Origin: Aestuariibacter sp.
GTDB taxonomy: Bacteria; Pseudomonadota; Gammaproteobacteria; Enterobacterales; Alteromonadaceae
DNA length: 64,000 nucleotides
Direction of reading: 5' to 3'
Assembly (NCBI GenBank): GCA_017794925.1
Contig: CP051238.1
Location: 594,934-658,933, forward strand
Made by a program: the position numbers and the translations under genes. A model generated the notes under the pieces. That model was given only the letters and a program-made list of their open reading frames with translations. It did no database searches and had not been told where the DNA came from. Every line of letters starts with the position of its first letter. Position 1 is the stretch's first letter. Below, piece by piece: positions 18,767 to 27,670 of the stretch.

Positions 18767-19324
18767 ATGCCTGGTAGCACCCGTACAAATTCATTGTGGC
18801 TCGCTGTTGTCGCGGGATTCGTGATGATGTTGGCTGGCTGCGACAATGTCTATCACATTGAAAAGACACAAAACCATCCCACCGCACAGACCTTTTTTGA
18901 AGCAACCGGGCACAAACTCAATTTCGATTTGTACTTGCCCAACTCATTCAGTGGCTGGGAACCCGCGCCAGATAATAAATTTACTTACAACCCGCAAACC
19001 CAGAGTTACGAGTTAAACAACTTTGACGTGTCCAGAACCCCGGTAGATAACCTGGGTGAGCGTTTTAAAATTACCAGCGAGAACTGGCAGCACGAATACG
19101 GATTTACCTATTCAAACTCGTATATCGAAGAGTCCACGGTAGGTTTGCTTGCTGGTGAGCCCGGTGTATTTAACCTGCATCAATACACCATTCAGGCCGA
19201 TGCTAAAGACATGTTCGTTGAGTTTCCTGCCGACACACAACCCAAGGCATTGCACTTTAAGGTGAAAATTATCGACACCCGGCCGCCGGTTCGCGCGTTG
19301 TTGATGTTGTCGTTTTCCGAGTGA
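18767..19324 (+). CDS. Small lipoprotein with a starch-binding-like module
   Basis: Lipoprotein of 185 aa with signal 'LWLAVVAGFVMMLAGC'. The mature part is a single beta-rich domain with 'LYLPNSFSGWEP', 'FTYNPQTQSYEL' and 'FKITSENWQHEYGF', a pattern resembling the 'DFNGW...Y.GN..Y......FK.A...W' modules at the C-termini of the pullulanase-like protein and the lipoprotein amylase. I infer a non-catalytic glucan-binding lipoprotein comparable in role to SusE/SusF. It lies directly upstream of a lipoprotein amylase. A weak half-site (CTTAACT at 18704) precedes it, but the full direct repeat is absent. No known family is recognised with certainty. Confidence 0.7.
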   Translation: MPGSTRTNSLWLAVVAGFVMMLAGCDNVYHIEKTQNHPTAQTFFEATGHKLNFDLYLPNSFSGWEPAPDNKFTYNPQTQSYELNNFDVSRTPVDNLGERFKITSENWQHEYGFTYSNSYIEESTVGLLAGEPGVFNLHQYTIQADAKDMFVEFPADTQPKALHFKVKIIDTRPPVRALLMLSFSE

Positions 19325-19328
19325 AGAT

Positions 19329-19362
19329 CTTAACCTGTTACTAACCTTTGTTATTGCAACGT
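19329..19362 (+). promoter_or_regulatory. Direct-repeat activator site, promoter of the 19.4-kb amylase
   Basis: CTTAACC-TGTT-ACTAACC at 19329-19346, then 10 bp, then CAACGT at 19357-19362. The -10 is the poorest of the seven (C in place of the first T); TATAGC just downstream is an alternative. The site lies just after the stop of the preceding lipoprotein gene, so this amylase can be transcribed on its own. Confidence 0.65.
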
Positions 19363-19399
19363 ATAGCAAATAGCAAACTTTTAGTATTAGGGGACATAA

Positions 19400-20779
19400 G
19401 TGAAACCCACCATTAAGCCACTTACCGCGCTTGTCGCACTTGCTATATGCAGTGCATTACATGGCTGTGCATCAGTCTCACCAGCGGCCGACGCACAGGT
19501 CAATAACGCTGTGCAACAGCAGGCAGAGTCCAGCTATACGGTGCCAGCCGCCACGGATGTGGTGTTGTATCAGGTCAACATCCGGGCATTCAGTGAATCG
19601 GGCGATTTCAAAGGGGTTGAACAACGCCTTGATCACATTCAGGCATTGGGCGTGAATATGATTTATCTGATGCCCATCTACCCAATCGGCAAGGAAAGAG
19701 GCATAAATTCCCCTTATTCAATTACCTCGCACCGCCGTATTAATCCTGAATTTGGTACGTTGGAAGATTTAACGTCATTAGTGAAAAGCGCACATCAGCG
19801 GGGTTTAGGTGTGATGCTGGACTTTATACCGAATCACACTGCCTGGGATCATCCATGGCTAACCGCTCATCCTGACTGGTATGTACGCCACGACGATGGC
19901 ACGCCGGTTAATCCACATGGGTGGGGTGATGTCATTCAGCTCAACTTTAGCAACCCGGATTTGCGCAAAGCACTCATTGACGACATGACATTCTGGGTGC
20001 GCGAAGCGGGTATCGACGGGTTCAGGTTTGACTATTCAGACGGCCCCAGTGTGGATTTCTGGCACCAGGCGGTATCGGCGTTGCGCAATAGCAGTTCCCG
20101 GCAATTAGTGCTATTAGCCGAAGGCTCCAGAAATGAGAACTTCGAAACCGGCGTGGATTTCAATTTCGGTTTTGGCTTTTTCGACAGGTTAAAAGACGTT
20201 TTCGGTGGCGAGTCAGCCAAGCATATTGATGACTGGCAGCAAACTGAGAACAAACTCAGCAACGACCACCAGCGCGTAGTGCGGTACACCACCAACCACG
20301 ACGTAAACGGCTCCGACGGCACACCCGAACAATTGTTTGGCGGTACCCAGGGCGCACTCGCTGCGTTTGTAACCGCCGCGTTTATGCGCAGTACGCCGAT
20401 GATATACAACGGTCAGGAGATTGGCCTGCCCTATCGGCTCACCTTTCCGTTTACCGAGCAAAATATTAACTGGCAGCCTAATCCTGACGTAACCGCGCAG
20501 TACATATTGCTGATCTCGCTGTTCAACCAACACCCGGCGCTGCGCACTGGCTCATTGACGACTCACAGTAGCAAAGATGTGGTGGCATACACGCGCACGA
20601 GAGATCAAGAAACCATTGTGGTGTTAGTGAATACACGTGATAGTGCATCGACCTACGCGTTACCGGAGGCCATCAGCCATAGTCGTTGGCTGGATTTAGT
20701 AAGCGAGCAGCGCGTGAGTAAGCAGGATAGTGTTGTACTGGGTCCGTATGAATACCGGGTATTGAAGCAACAGCGCTAA
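19400..20779 (+). CDS. GH13 alpha-amylase lipoprotein without CBM
   Basis: Compact amylase of 459 aa, lipoprotein signal with 'LHGC'. The GH13 motifs are intact: 'DFIPNHT', 'IDGFRFD' (D211), 'LLAEG' (E241), 'TTNHD' (D301). The barrel is a clear paralogue of the CBM26 amylase at 10893: both have 'YQVNIRAFSE', 'LMPIYP', 'NSPYSIT' and 'GP.VDFWH.AVS.LR'. It differs in being lipid-anchored and lacking accessory domains, so it probably acts on oligosaccharides at the outer membrane or in the periplasm. It has its own direct-repeat promoter and a good start codon. A hairpin follows in the convergent gap. Confidence 0.93.
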   Translation: MKPTIKPLTALVALAICSALHGCASVSPAADAQVNNAVQQQAESSYTVPAATDVVLYQVNIRAFSESGDFKGVEQRLDHIQALGVNMIYLMPIYPIGKERGINSPYSITSHRRINPEFGTLEDLTSLVKSAHQRGLGVMLDFIPNHTAWDHPWLTAHPDWYVRHDDGTPVNPHGWGDVIQLNFSNPDLRKALIDDMTFWVREAGIDGFRFDYSDGPSVDFWHQAVSALRNSSSRQLVLLAEGSRNENFETGVDFNFGFGFFDRLKDVFGGESAKHIDDWQQTENKLSNDHQRVVRYTTNHDVNGSDGTPEQLFGGTQGALAAFVTAAFMRSTPMIYNGQEIGLPYRLTFPFTEQNINWQPNPDVTAQYILLISLFNQHPALRTGSLTTHSSKDVVAYTRTRDQETIVVLVNTRDSASTYALPEAISHSRWLDLVSEQRVSKQDSVVLGPYEYRVLKQQR

Positions 20780-20807
20780 GTTTCAGCCTTAGCGCCTGAC
20801 TAACTAT

Positions 20808-20836
20808 GCCGCTATGCTGCGATATCGCAGCGCGGC
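20808..20836. terminator. Possible terminator hairpin between convergent GH13 genes
   Basis: A perfect 16-bp palindrome (GCTGCGATATCGCAGC, 20816-20831) is nested inside a GCCGC/GCGGC outer stem. There is no clear T-run, so it may instead be a palindromic protein-binding or RNA-stability element. Confidence 0.4.
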
Positions 20837-20859
20837 AAAGCAGGTCATTCTTAACTTAT

Positions 20860-22710
20860 TTAGTCGTTGTCGATTAACAACACCGCACCGGTTTTACCTG
20901 CTAACGAAAGACGTAACGCGCCGCCGTTTACCTTGGCGGACGTATCACCAAACAATACACTTGCCGAATTCACGCCGGAAGCAGGAAGTGATACTGTGGT
21001 CTCTTTCGCTGCATTGTTCAGCACCACCCAAATAGTTTGGCCTTCATGCTGACGCTGATACGCAAACACATTGGCGTTGTCATCGGCCAGCAGCGTTTTA
21101 TAACTGCCAACCGTCAGCGCCGGATGGCTGGTGCGAAGGTGAATCAGCTGTGAGTAATAATCCTTAAGACTATGGTTAACTTCCACGGTATCCGCACTGC
21201 GCTTCGAGCCATCGGGGTTGGTTACTTCGTTGTCGTATTTTATATCGCTCCACAGCATTGGCTTGCGCGAATCCGGGTCGTTTGAGCCCCACATACCCAC
21301 TTCGTCGCCATAATAAATCATGGGCGCGCCCACATAGGTCATCTGCAATAAAACAAACAGCTTCTGCAATTCAATGTCGTTTTTGCCCGGTTTGCTGACA
21401 TCGTAATTCCGGTTATTTACCGCCTGTGAGGTATTGAAATAGGTGCCCCAGTTTCTGAAGTTTTCAATGCCTTTGTTTTTAATGTGTGACCCAACGCGGT
21501 TGGAGTCGTGACTGCCAAACAGGTTTTGCACTACATACGCCACACCCTCCGGGTAAAGTGTGCGCAGCTCTGCCAGTTTTTGGTCGAACTCAGACGGCAT
21601 AATCGCCATGTCGTTGGGATTAAATAAGAATTCAGCCGCTGTAAACGCGAAGTTGTAGTTCATCTCGCCGTCGAACTCGTCACCTTGTAAAAACGGCTTC
21701 ACCTTGTCAGGAGAATCGACGATTTCGGCCGTCAGATAGGCGTCGGGGTTTATGGACTTCACCAGCTTACGCCAGTCTTTCCAGAAGCCATGGGCAATAC
21801 AATACGCCACGTCCAGTCGCCATCCATCAACCCCATACTGAGTGCCTTTGCCTTTTGGGTTCATCCAGCGCCGTGTAGCAGCAAACACATAGTCTTTAGG
21901 GCCGTCGACCAAACCGTTTTCGTCTTCTTTGAACTCAGGCAGCGACTTCACGCCAAACCAGCCTTCATAGTCAAATTGAGTGCCCGCTTCCGGGTCGTCA
22001 AAACTGGTAATGGTAAACCAGTCTTTATAAGGCGACGCCTGCTGGTTTTTCATCACATCCTGAAATGCAAAGCTATTGATGCCCATGTGGTTAAACACGC
22101 CATCAAAGATCACCCGAATGCCTTTTTTATGGGCTTGCTCAATCAGTGAAAGCACCAGTTCGTCGGCTTTGGTCCACACCCAAGTTGACGGGTCGATGGG
22201 GTTTTCCTTTGCCATAAGCAAACGGTCGCCGTCCGGGTCCGGGCCAAAGTTAGGATCGACATGATGATAACTGGCGCTGTCGTATTTATGCAGCGACGGT
22301 GAATCAAAAATAGGGTTTAGGTAAATAGCGTTAATGCCCAACTCAGACAGGTAATCCAGCTTGTCGATAACGCCTTGCAAGTCACCACCATAGCGACGCC
22401 TTAACAGATGGGTAGCAACGTGTGACTGGCCGTTGGCTATTTCGTAGTCCTGTAGTGCGTACCAGTCACTGCCCCACGGGTGAATTTGCCATGCTTTTGG
22501 AGGCTCAGCCGGGTCAGCGCCGGCGATATCGGCGACGGTTGGGTCATTCGACACATCGCCATTTCTGAATCGCTCCGGGAAGATTTGATACCACACCGCT
22601 TTTTTTGCCCACTGAGGAACAAACTCCTGCGAAGCATCAGCGTTTACCGGTGCGTTCAACAATGCAGCACAACAGGCAGTCAGCACTGCGGGCATAAATA
22701 GCCTTTTCAT
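20860..22710 (-). CDS. Periplasmic GH13 enzyme, cyclomaltodextrinase/neopullulanase-like
   Basis: Exported GH13 enzyme of 616 aa with a cleavable signal peptide ('LTACCAALLNAPVNADA'). Catalytic motifs: 'FDGVFNHMG', 'VDGWRLD' (D300), 'LTAEIVD' (E329) and 'FGSHDSNRV' (D402). The 'WYQIFPERF' start of the barrel and the 'YGGDLQGVIDKLDYL' segment are typical of cyclomaltodextrinase/neopullulanase/maltogenic amylase enzymes. Expected role: cutting imported malto-oligosaccharides or pullulan fragments in the periplasm. It is preceded by the clearest copy of the direct-repeat promoter element, 46 bp upstream. Confidence 0.92.
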   Translation of the reverse strand: MKRLFMPAVLTACCAALLNAPVNADASQEFVPQWAKKAVWYQIFPERFRNGDVSNDPTVADIAGADPAEPPKAWQIHPWGSDWYALQDYEIANGQSHVATHLLRRRYGGDLQGVIDKLDYLSELGINAIYLNPIFDSPSLHKYDSASYHHVDPNFGPDPDGDRLLMAKENPIDPSTWVWTKADELVLSLIEQAHKKGIRVIFDGVFNHMGINSFAFQDVMKNQQASPYKDWFTITSFDDPEAGTQFDYEGWFGVKSLPEFKEDENGLVDGPKDYVFAATRRWMNPKGKGTQYGVDGWRLDVAYCIAHGFWKDWRKLVKSINPDAYLTAEIVDSPDKVKPFLQGDEFDGEMNYNFAFTAAEFLFNPNDMAIMPSEFDQKLAELRTLYPEGVAYVVQNLFGSHDSNRVGSHIKNKGIENFRNWGTYFNTSQAVNNRNYDVSKPGKNDIELQKLFVLLQMTYVGAPMIYYGDEVGMWGSNDPDSRKPMLWSDIKYDNEVTNPDGSKRSADTVEVNHSLKDYYSQLIHLRTSHPALTVGSYKTLLADDNANVFAYQRQHEGQTIWVVLNNAAKETTVSLPASGVNSASVLFGDTSAKVNGGALRLSLAGKTGAVLLIDND

Positions 22711-22739
22711 ATTAACCTTTCTGTTTTTGATTTTGCGTC

Positions 22740-22773
22740 AGATTAAATGGCAAAAGGTTAAGTAAAGGTTAAG
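22740..22773 (-). promoter_or_regulatory. Direct-repeat activator site plus -10, promoter of the periplasmic GH13 gene
   Basis: Coding strand: CTTAACC-TTTA-CTTAACC (22773 to 22756), both half-sites perfect, then 10 bp, then TAATCT (22745-22740). Confidence 0.8.
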
Positions 22774-22886
22774 GGAAAGTGACGGTGATAGCGGCAGAGA
22801 TAATGACAAGGAAAGAGACTGAAAGGTGAATGGGTGCCCCTCCTTTTTTGGGGTGCTAAGGCCCGATAAATCAGGCCTCGACAAGA

Positions 22887-24608
22887 CTAGGGTTGTTGAA
22901 TCAATACCTCATCGGTATTCAGGTTATAGCGGGTTGTTACTGTGCCATCCGGCCACACGACTTCCAGTGAATCAACACGGTCGCTTTCCCCCAGGCCAAA
23001 TAGCTGTTCTGTAGGCGCATGACTTACATACTGACTGGCAAGATTGACGACCCGGGTTTGTGTTACTTCATCTACTGTTACCTTAATAACAGCTCCCAGT
23101 GCCTGGGTGTTTGCGCCATTACCGGCAAGCGACACACTCAACCAGTTATTGTGTTCAATTTGGTTAAGGTACAAATACAGTGAATCTGTGGCGTGCTTGG
23201 TAACCAGCAGAATGTCCGGTTTGTTATCGCCGTTAAAGTCAGCGCACACGACGCCGCGTCCTTGCTCAAAATCCTGCACACCTGCGTTTGCCGCCTGTTC
23301 ACTGAACGTCAGCCCCTGGCTATTCACAAACAGGACTGATGGGTCGTTGGCATGGCTGTCGTCGAACAAATCAATAGTAAACGATCCGTTGGTTTGGAAG
23401 ATATCCAGCAGTTGATCGCCATTGAAGTCAGCGGCGCATCCTGCCCATCCCCAGCCGCCCTGCATAATGTTTGCTGTACGGCTGACATTGGTAAATTCAC
23501 CGCTATCGTTTTGATACAGATGATTCCCGTTTTTGAGCTTGCCGTAGATTGCGCTGACAAACCAATCCAGATCGCCGTCGTTGTCGAAATCCGCCAGTAC
23601 CGAGCCCATGTCATCGGAATCTGAAATAACGTCGGTATCCGTCACATTGGTAAAGGTACCGTCGGTATTGTTCAGGAATATCTGACTACCACCGTAATCT
23701 GACGCTATCAGTAAATCGGCGAAGCCGTCCTGATTAATATCAACCAATGACGGGCTAAAACTGTAATCGTGGTCAGCACCTAAAGCGCCGTTTGTGCTGC
23801 GCAGCAAGTCAACGGTTAGGCCCGCCTCTACACTGGCATCTTGAAAAGTGATAGCGCCGTTATGAGAAATGTTTTGCCACAAGTACTCAGTGCTCATGGA
23901 CTGTACATTCAGTTCACTGCCCCAATGACTTAGCACCAGGTCGATATCGCCGTCGTTGTCGTAATCACCTGCCGCCGCCGAAATAGTTTGTGATGCAGTT
24001 AGCGTTGCAAGACCAGAATCGGCAGTCACATCAGTAAAGTGACCCGCACCGTCGTTTTGATACAGCTTTACCTGCTCACCGTTAATTGCCCCGATAAAGA
24101 GGTCAAGGTGACCATCACCGTTAAAATCGGCAAACAGCGGCCCACTGTGTTGATGCGTTTCATTGTATGGTAAACCAGCTTGTTGCGTGACATCCGTAAA
24201 CTGCCCCTCGCCGTTGTTGGCGTATAACAGATCCGGGCCAATGTCGCCGCGTACAATAAAGATATCGAGATCACCGTCGTTGTCGTAGTCGCCCACTGTG
24301 ACACCAGCCACCATGCCGGCGATTAATCCCTGATCGTCGTTGTACTCCTTATAACCATGCGCGACCTGTAGATTGCTGTTTTCGGCGCGCTTTAACGCGG
24401 TATTGAACGACACCGGTTCTACCGGCGATGGGTTATCCGGCTGCTGTTTATCTGGCGTTGGCGTTTTGCTTTCACTACCACCTCCCCCGCAGGCAAGCAG
24501 TAGGGTAAACACCCACAGTGCTAATAATTGCTTCGCGGTGTTCCGGTTCTTGCTATCACCCAGCCAGGCAACAATTTGCTTGCACATCATTTCAACCCAC
24601 CTGTTCAT
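22887..24608 (-). CDS. CRTAC1-type FG-GAP/ASPIC-UnbV lipoprotein
   Basis: Putative surface lipoprotein of 573 aa. Lipobox-like 'LLLAC' followed by a glycine-rich stretch. Seven FG-GAP/VCBS repeats with Ca-binding-like loops ('DYDNDGDLD', 'DFNGDGHLD', 'DYDNDGDID', 'DINQDGFAD', 'DFDNDGDLD', 'DFNGDQLLD', 'DFNGDNKPD') predict an integrin-like beta-propeller. The C-terminal ~85 aa are an ASPIC/UnbV domain ('GLGESDRVDSLEVVWPDG'). Function unknown in bacteria; such proteins are often encoded beside haloperoxidase-like genes, as here. Its ATG overlaps the upstream stop by ATGA, so the two are translationally coupled. The N-terminal region before the hydrophobic segment is long for a lipoprotein, so a later start (24590 or 24587) is possible. 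Confidence 0.88.
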   Translation of the reverse strand: MNRWVEMMCKQIVAWLGDSKNRNTAKQLLALWVFTLLLACGGGGSESKTPTPDKQQPDNPSPVEPVSFNTALKRAENSNLQVAHGYKEYNDDQGLIAGMVAGVTVGDYDNDGDLDIFIVRGDIGPDLLYANNGEGQFTDVTQQAGLPYNETHQHSGPLFADFNGDGHLDLFIGAINGEQVKLYQNDGAGHFTDVTADSGLATLTASQTISAAAGDYDNDGDIDLVLSHWGSELNVQSMSTEYLWQNISHNGAITFQDASVEAGLTVDLLRSTNGALGADHDYSFSPSLVDINQDGFADLLIASDYGGSQIFLNNTDGTFTNVTDTDVISDSDDMGSVLADFDNDGDLDWFVSAIYGKLKNGNHLYQNDSGEFTNVSRTANIMQGGWGWAGCAADFNGDQLLDIFQTNGSFTIDLFDDSHANDPSVLFVNSQGLTFSEQAANAGVQDFEQGRGVVCADFNGDNKPDILLVTKHATDSLYLYLNQIEHNNWLSVSLAGNGANTQALGAVIKVTVDEVTQTRVVNLASQYVSHAPTEQLFGLGESDRVDSLEVVWPDGTVTTRYNLNTDEVLIQQP

Positions 24609-26578
24609 GGCATAAGGATCCGTTCAACAAAGTCAAAGCTGTCTTTGCCAATTTGCTCACCAATCAGTCGGCCTGGAATGTCGTCGGTTGGCGGGTGAAT
24701 ACCTCCCCAAATACGCGATAGGCTGCACTGGTCTGCCGCATCTTTATAAGTAGCCCACTGCAAGGTCATATCGACACTGGGGCCTTGCTCGAACTTCAGA
24801 AAGCGATTGGCTTTGATCTCAAATTCACTCATGCCGCCCGGGAAATATTCAGAGCCGGTGATACGGGTAAGTAACTCTGCGGCCGCGCGGGAATAGGTAG
24901 AATGCCCGGAAACATAGCCCGCAAAGGGCGGCGTAACAAACGAGGGACGCTGATAAGGCCACCAGTTCTCGGCCAGTATCCAGCCAACCCCCGCCTGATC
25001 AGTAGCTGGATTGCCAATGTGTGAAGGCCCTTGCCAGGCGAACAGTTTGATTTTGCCTACATGCTGCTCGCTTTCACCCGCCAACGGGTCATTGGCGGTA
25101 ACCAGTTCAATGTAGTTATCGATAAGCGGAATGCCGTTTGGGTGATAGGATGGTAAAGATGGATGACTGCTCTGGCCCAAATCCGCCATGGCCCTGATAG
25201 CAGATACGGGTCGAATGTAATCATAGCGACCTTTGATTCCCCATGCGGTAATAGCCGCATCGTGCATCGTGCCGCCCAACGCAAAATAGGTTTTAACGTC
25301 CCACTCCAGATTACCCAGCGTCTCACCTTCTCCACGCCAGCGCTTTTCCAGTAACGGGTGGTCGTTTACCGTGTTCAGAATGACAAACCAGTGTCCGGGA
25401 GGCGTTTCCGAATCCGGGCCGTCAGCCCAGAACTCGGCCAGCACTCTGGTATAATCTCCTCTTGGAACGCGCTGCTCTTCATAGGGCGCGTTAGTAACCG
25501 GGTTTAGTTCGTACCCGGTGCTGGCATCACCGCCCTCCAGCAGGTTGTAAAACGCAGGGTGCCCACTGAACTCATCTGGCAACGAGGCAATATTGCCAAG
25601 GCTGTTTGGCGAGATATCCCACGTAACGTCGTCGGTTTGGTCTAAATGGGAAGACCAGATTGCGACCAATGCAAAGGCCCATTTGTATTGGTCTGACTGC
25701 GGCGATTCTATTTGCGGCGGCATACCCGGGTCGTGGTACACCTGATATGCAAAGCCGTGCCGGTTAAACACCGTCTTGTCGTTATCTGATAACGCAAACG
25801 GCTCAACCTGCCCCCATTCCGGGCTCAAAAATTCGGGCGCATCTGCCAACGGGTTGCCCGCTTGATCAATAAAACCGTCAATGACTAACGGCTGCCAGCG
25901 ATTTAGGTCCACTATGTCGGGATTGCCTGCCAAGCCCTCTCCCAATGCCAATGGCGGATTCACCGGCTGATACACCGTATTTGCGTAATCGTTCTGCTCG
26001 TTAGCGCCATCCTGCAAACCAAAGCGGATATAACAATCGGCTATATAATTGCCCAATGCCGATGCCGAGCCCTGACTGTAATCCATAGAGGTATCAGCAA
26101 GATTGTAATTCAGTGACTCCATAAGATTGTCGGCCATGGCCATGATGGACTCATCCCCCGGCGACAGTCGAAATCGATGGGCAATCAGTCGATAGGCGGC
26201 ATAGCTAATAGCTTGCTCCTGATAGGCTAACGGCTGATCAGATATATCGACGGTATTGGCGGGACAAGAAAAGTCCCCAACCGTTTTACCAAACAGATAC
26301 GTAGACGACTGTGTATTGAACGCCGACCAGGCATCAAACATGGCAGACGAGACATGGAATAAATTGCGGGCGTGCACAGTGGGCCTGGCAAAGTCGTTAC
26401 GAATTGCGTGGAGCAGTACTTCGTTCCACATGCGGGCAACAGACTGTCCTTCCCGCTCTTGCTGTTGTGGTGGGTCGATAGGGTTTGGCGGCGTATCGCC
26501 ACCACTCCCGCACGCAGATAGCAGGCTTGCGCACAATAGCGCACAGCCACTGGATTTAATGAGATCGATATAATTCAT
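24605..26578 (-). CDS. Vanadium-dependent haloperoxidase/PAP2-type lipoprotein
   Basis: Lipoprotein of about 657 aa ('LLSACGSGG') of the vanadium haloperoxidase/acid phosphatase superfamily. The whole active-site signature is present in order: K-x6-RP ('KGRYDYIRP'), SGH ('YVSGHSTYS') and SRx5Hx3D ('SRIWGGIHPPTD'). These residues bind vanadate or phosphate; halide oxidation versus phosphatase activity cannot be told from the sequence. ATG 26578 is preferred over 26593 because AAGGG lies just upstream. It heads a two-gene operon with the FG-GAP lipoprotein. Unexpectedly, the promoter carries the same direct-repeat element as the amylase genes. Confidence 0.88.
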   Translation of the reverse strand: MNYIDLIKSSGCALLCASLLSACGSGGDTPPNPIDPPQQQEREGQSVARMWNEVLLHAIRNDFARPTVHARNLFHVSSAMFDAWSAFNTQSSTYLFGKTVGDFSCPANTVDISDQPLAYQEQAISYAAYRLIAHRFRLSPGDESIMAMADNLMESLNYNLADTSMDYSQGSASALGNYIADCYIRFGLQDGANEQNDYANTVYQPVNPPLALGEGLAGNPDIVDLNRWQPLVIDGFIDQAGNPLADAPEFLSPEWGQVEPFALSDNDKTVFNRHGFAYQVYHDPGMPPQIESPQSDQYKWAFALVAIWSSHLDQTDDVTWDISPNSLGNIASLPDEFSGHPAFYNLLEGGDASTGYELNPVTNAPYEEQRVPRGDYTRVLAEFWADGPDSETPPGHWFVILNTVNDHPLLEKRWRGEGETLGNLEWDVKTYFALGGTMHDAAITAWGIKGRYDYIRPVSAIRAMADLGQSSHPSLPSYHPNGIPLIDNYIELVTANDPLAGESEQHVGKIKLFAWQGPSHIGNPATDQAGVGWILAENWWPYQRPSFVTPPFAGYVSGHSTYSRAAAELLTRITGSEYFPGGMSEFEIKANRFLKFEQGPSVDMTLQWATYKDAADQCSLSRIWGGIHPPTDDIPGRLIGEQIGKDSFDFVERILMP

Positions 26579-26627
26579 CGTGCCCTTACTCATCAGGTTA
26601 TAGCCACACTGGCCGCCATTTAATCGT

Positions 26628-26661
26628 AAGGTAACGCCGAAGAAGTTAATAAAAGGTTAAA
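26628..26661 (-). promoter_or_regulatory. Direct-repeat activator site plus -10, promoter of the haloperoxidase-like operon
   Basis: Coding strand: TTTAACC-TTTT-ATTAACT (26661 to 26644), then 10 bp, then TACCTT (26633-26628). The second half-site has two mismatches to CTTAACC but the spacing and the -10 position are exact; the inferred transcript start is about 40 nt before ATG 26578. Confidence 0.65.
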
Positions 26662-26766
26662 GTCAGAAAATAAGTAATTTTGGTATAAAATACCGTAATC
26701 AATGCAACCGGATTGTTGAGAATCCTTGCTATGCTGTTAGTTCATTTGAACAACCGGGTTAGCAGC

Positions 26767-27669
26767 ATGACCATAGCCACTTTACGTTTCATAACCGCCA
26801 GCGTAATCGCTTTCGCATTTTCGTCTCCTGCGGCGATTGCCAATGTGAGTTATACCGAAGCCGGGCAGGCTCGCCCCGCGCATACTGTAACGTTTGATAA
26901 AGGGGCCTTTACAAGTACCAATGACACCACCTTTCGATGGCTGGGTATGGCGGGCTTTTTGATTAATTCACATGGCACCACGCTAATGGTAGATCCGCTG
27001 CTGGAAGGCTTTGATATGGATGTAATGATAGATTACCCCATTCAGGCCAGCAAAGTTCCCACCTTGGACGGCGTACTGGTAACGCATTCAGATAACGATC
27101 ATTTTAGCTTACCAACCCTACAAAAATTAACGGCACATACAGGTTTTCATTCAACACAATACGTTCACAGCCTGATGCAACAGCAAGGATTTACGTCTGC
27201 AGGTTACGCCCCGGGTGACAGCTTTATGATTAATGATATTGAGGTGACCATGATCCCCGTTGATCACGCCTGGCAGAATGCCTATCCGGGTACAGCTGAT
27301 CGCGAATTTAAAAATGAAGACAGTACCGGTTTTTGGATCAAAACTCAGGACGCAACCATCTGGGCTACCGGTGACTCCCGGTTAATGCCAGAACACCTGA
27401 CTTACTCCCCCGCTCCCGATATTATTTTGTTTGATTTTTCAGACAGCGAATGGCATTTCACACTGGAGGGAGCCATTAAATTAGCCAACGCGTACCCAAA
27501 CGCCCTGTTATTATTACATCACTGGGGCTCAGTTAACGCGCCCGAATTTCCCCCTTTTAATGGCGATCCGGCAGTACTCTTTTCAAGCATCACTCAGCCA
27601 GAACGCATTAAAGTACTCATGCCTGGCGAAGCTTTTAGTGTTAAAAACAAGCAAGTTGTGAGTCATTAA
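26767..27669 (+). CDS. Exported MBL-fold metallohydrolase
   Basis: Metallo-beta-lactamase-fold protein of about 300 aa with a signal peptide ('FITASVIAFAFSSPAAIA'). Metal-binding pattern 'THSDNDHF' matches HxxxDH, followed by 'DHAWQN', 'ATGDSR' and 'LLLHHWGSVN', close to the UlaG/YtnP-like lactonase group. The substrate is unknown. ATG 26767 is chosen to place the signal peptide at the N-terminus; in-frame TTG 26713 and ATG 26731 also exist. It is followed one base later by an AraC regulator, so the two are probably co-transcribed. Confidence 0.85.
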   Translation: MTIATLRFITASVIAFAFSSPAAIANVSYTEAGQARPAHTVTFDKGAFTSTNDTTFRWLGMAGFLINSHGTTLMVDPLLEGFDMDVMIDYPIQASKVPTLDGVLVTHSDNDHFSLPTLQKLTAHTGFHSTQYVHSLMQQQGFTSAGYAPGDSFMINDIEVTMIPVDHAWQNAYPGTADREFKNEDSTGFWIKTQDATIWATGDSRLMPEHLTYSPAPDIILFDFSDSEWHFTLEGAIKLANAYPNALLLLHHWGSVNAPEFPPFNGDPAVLFSSITQPERIKVLMPGEAFSVKNKQVVSH

Positions 27670-27670
27670 T

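Noticed and set aside
22830..22886. Terminator downstream of the FG-GAP lipoprotein gene
   Set aside because: Only imperfect GGCC-type inverted repeats without a proper T-run on the minus strand.
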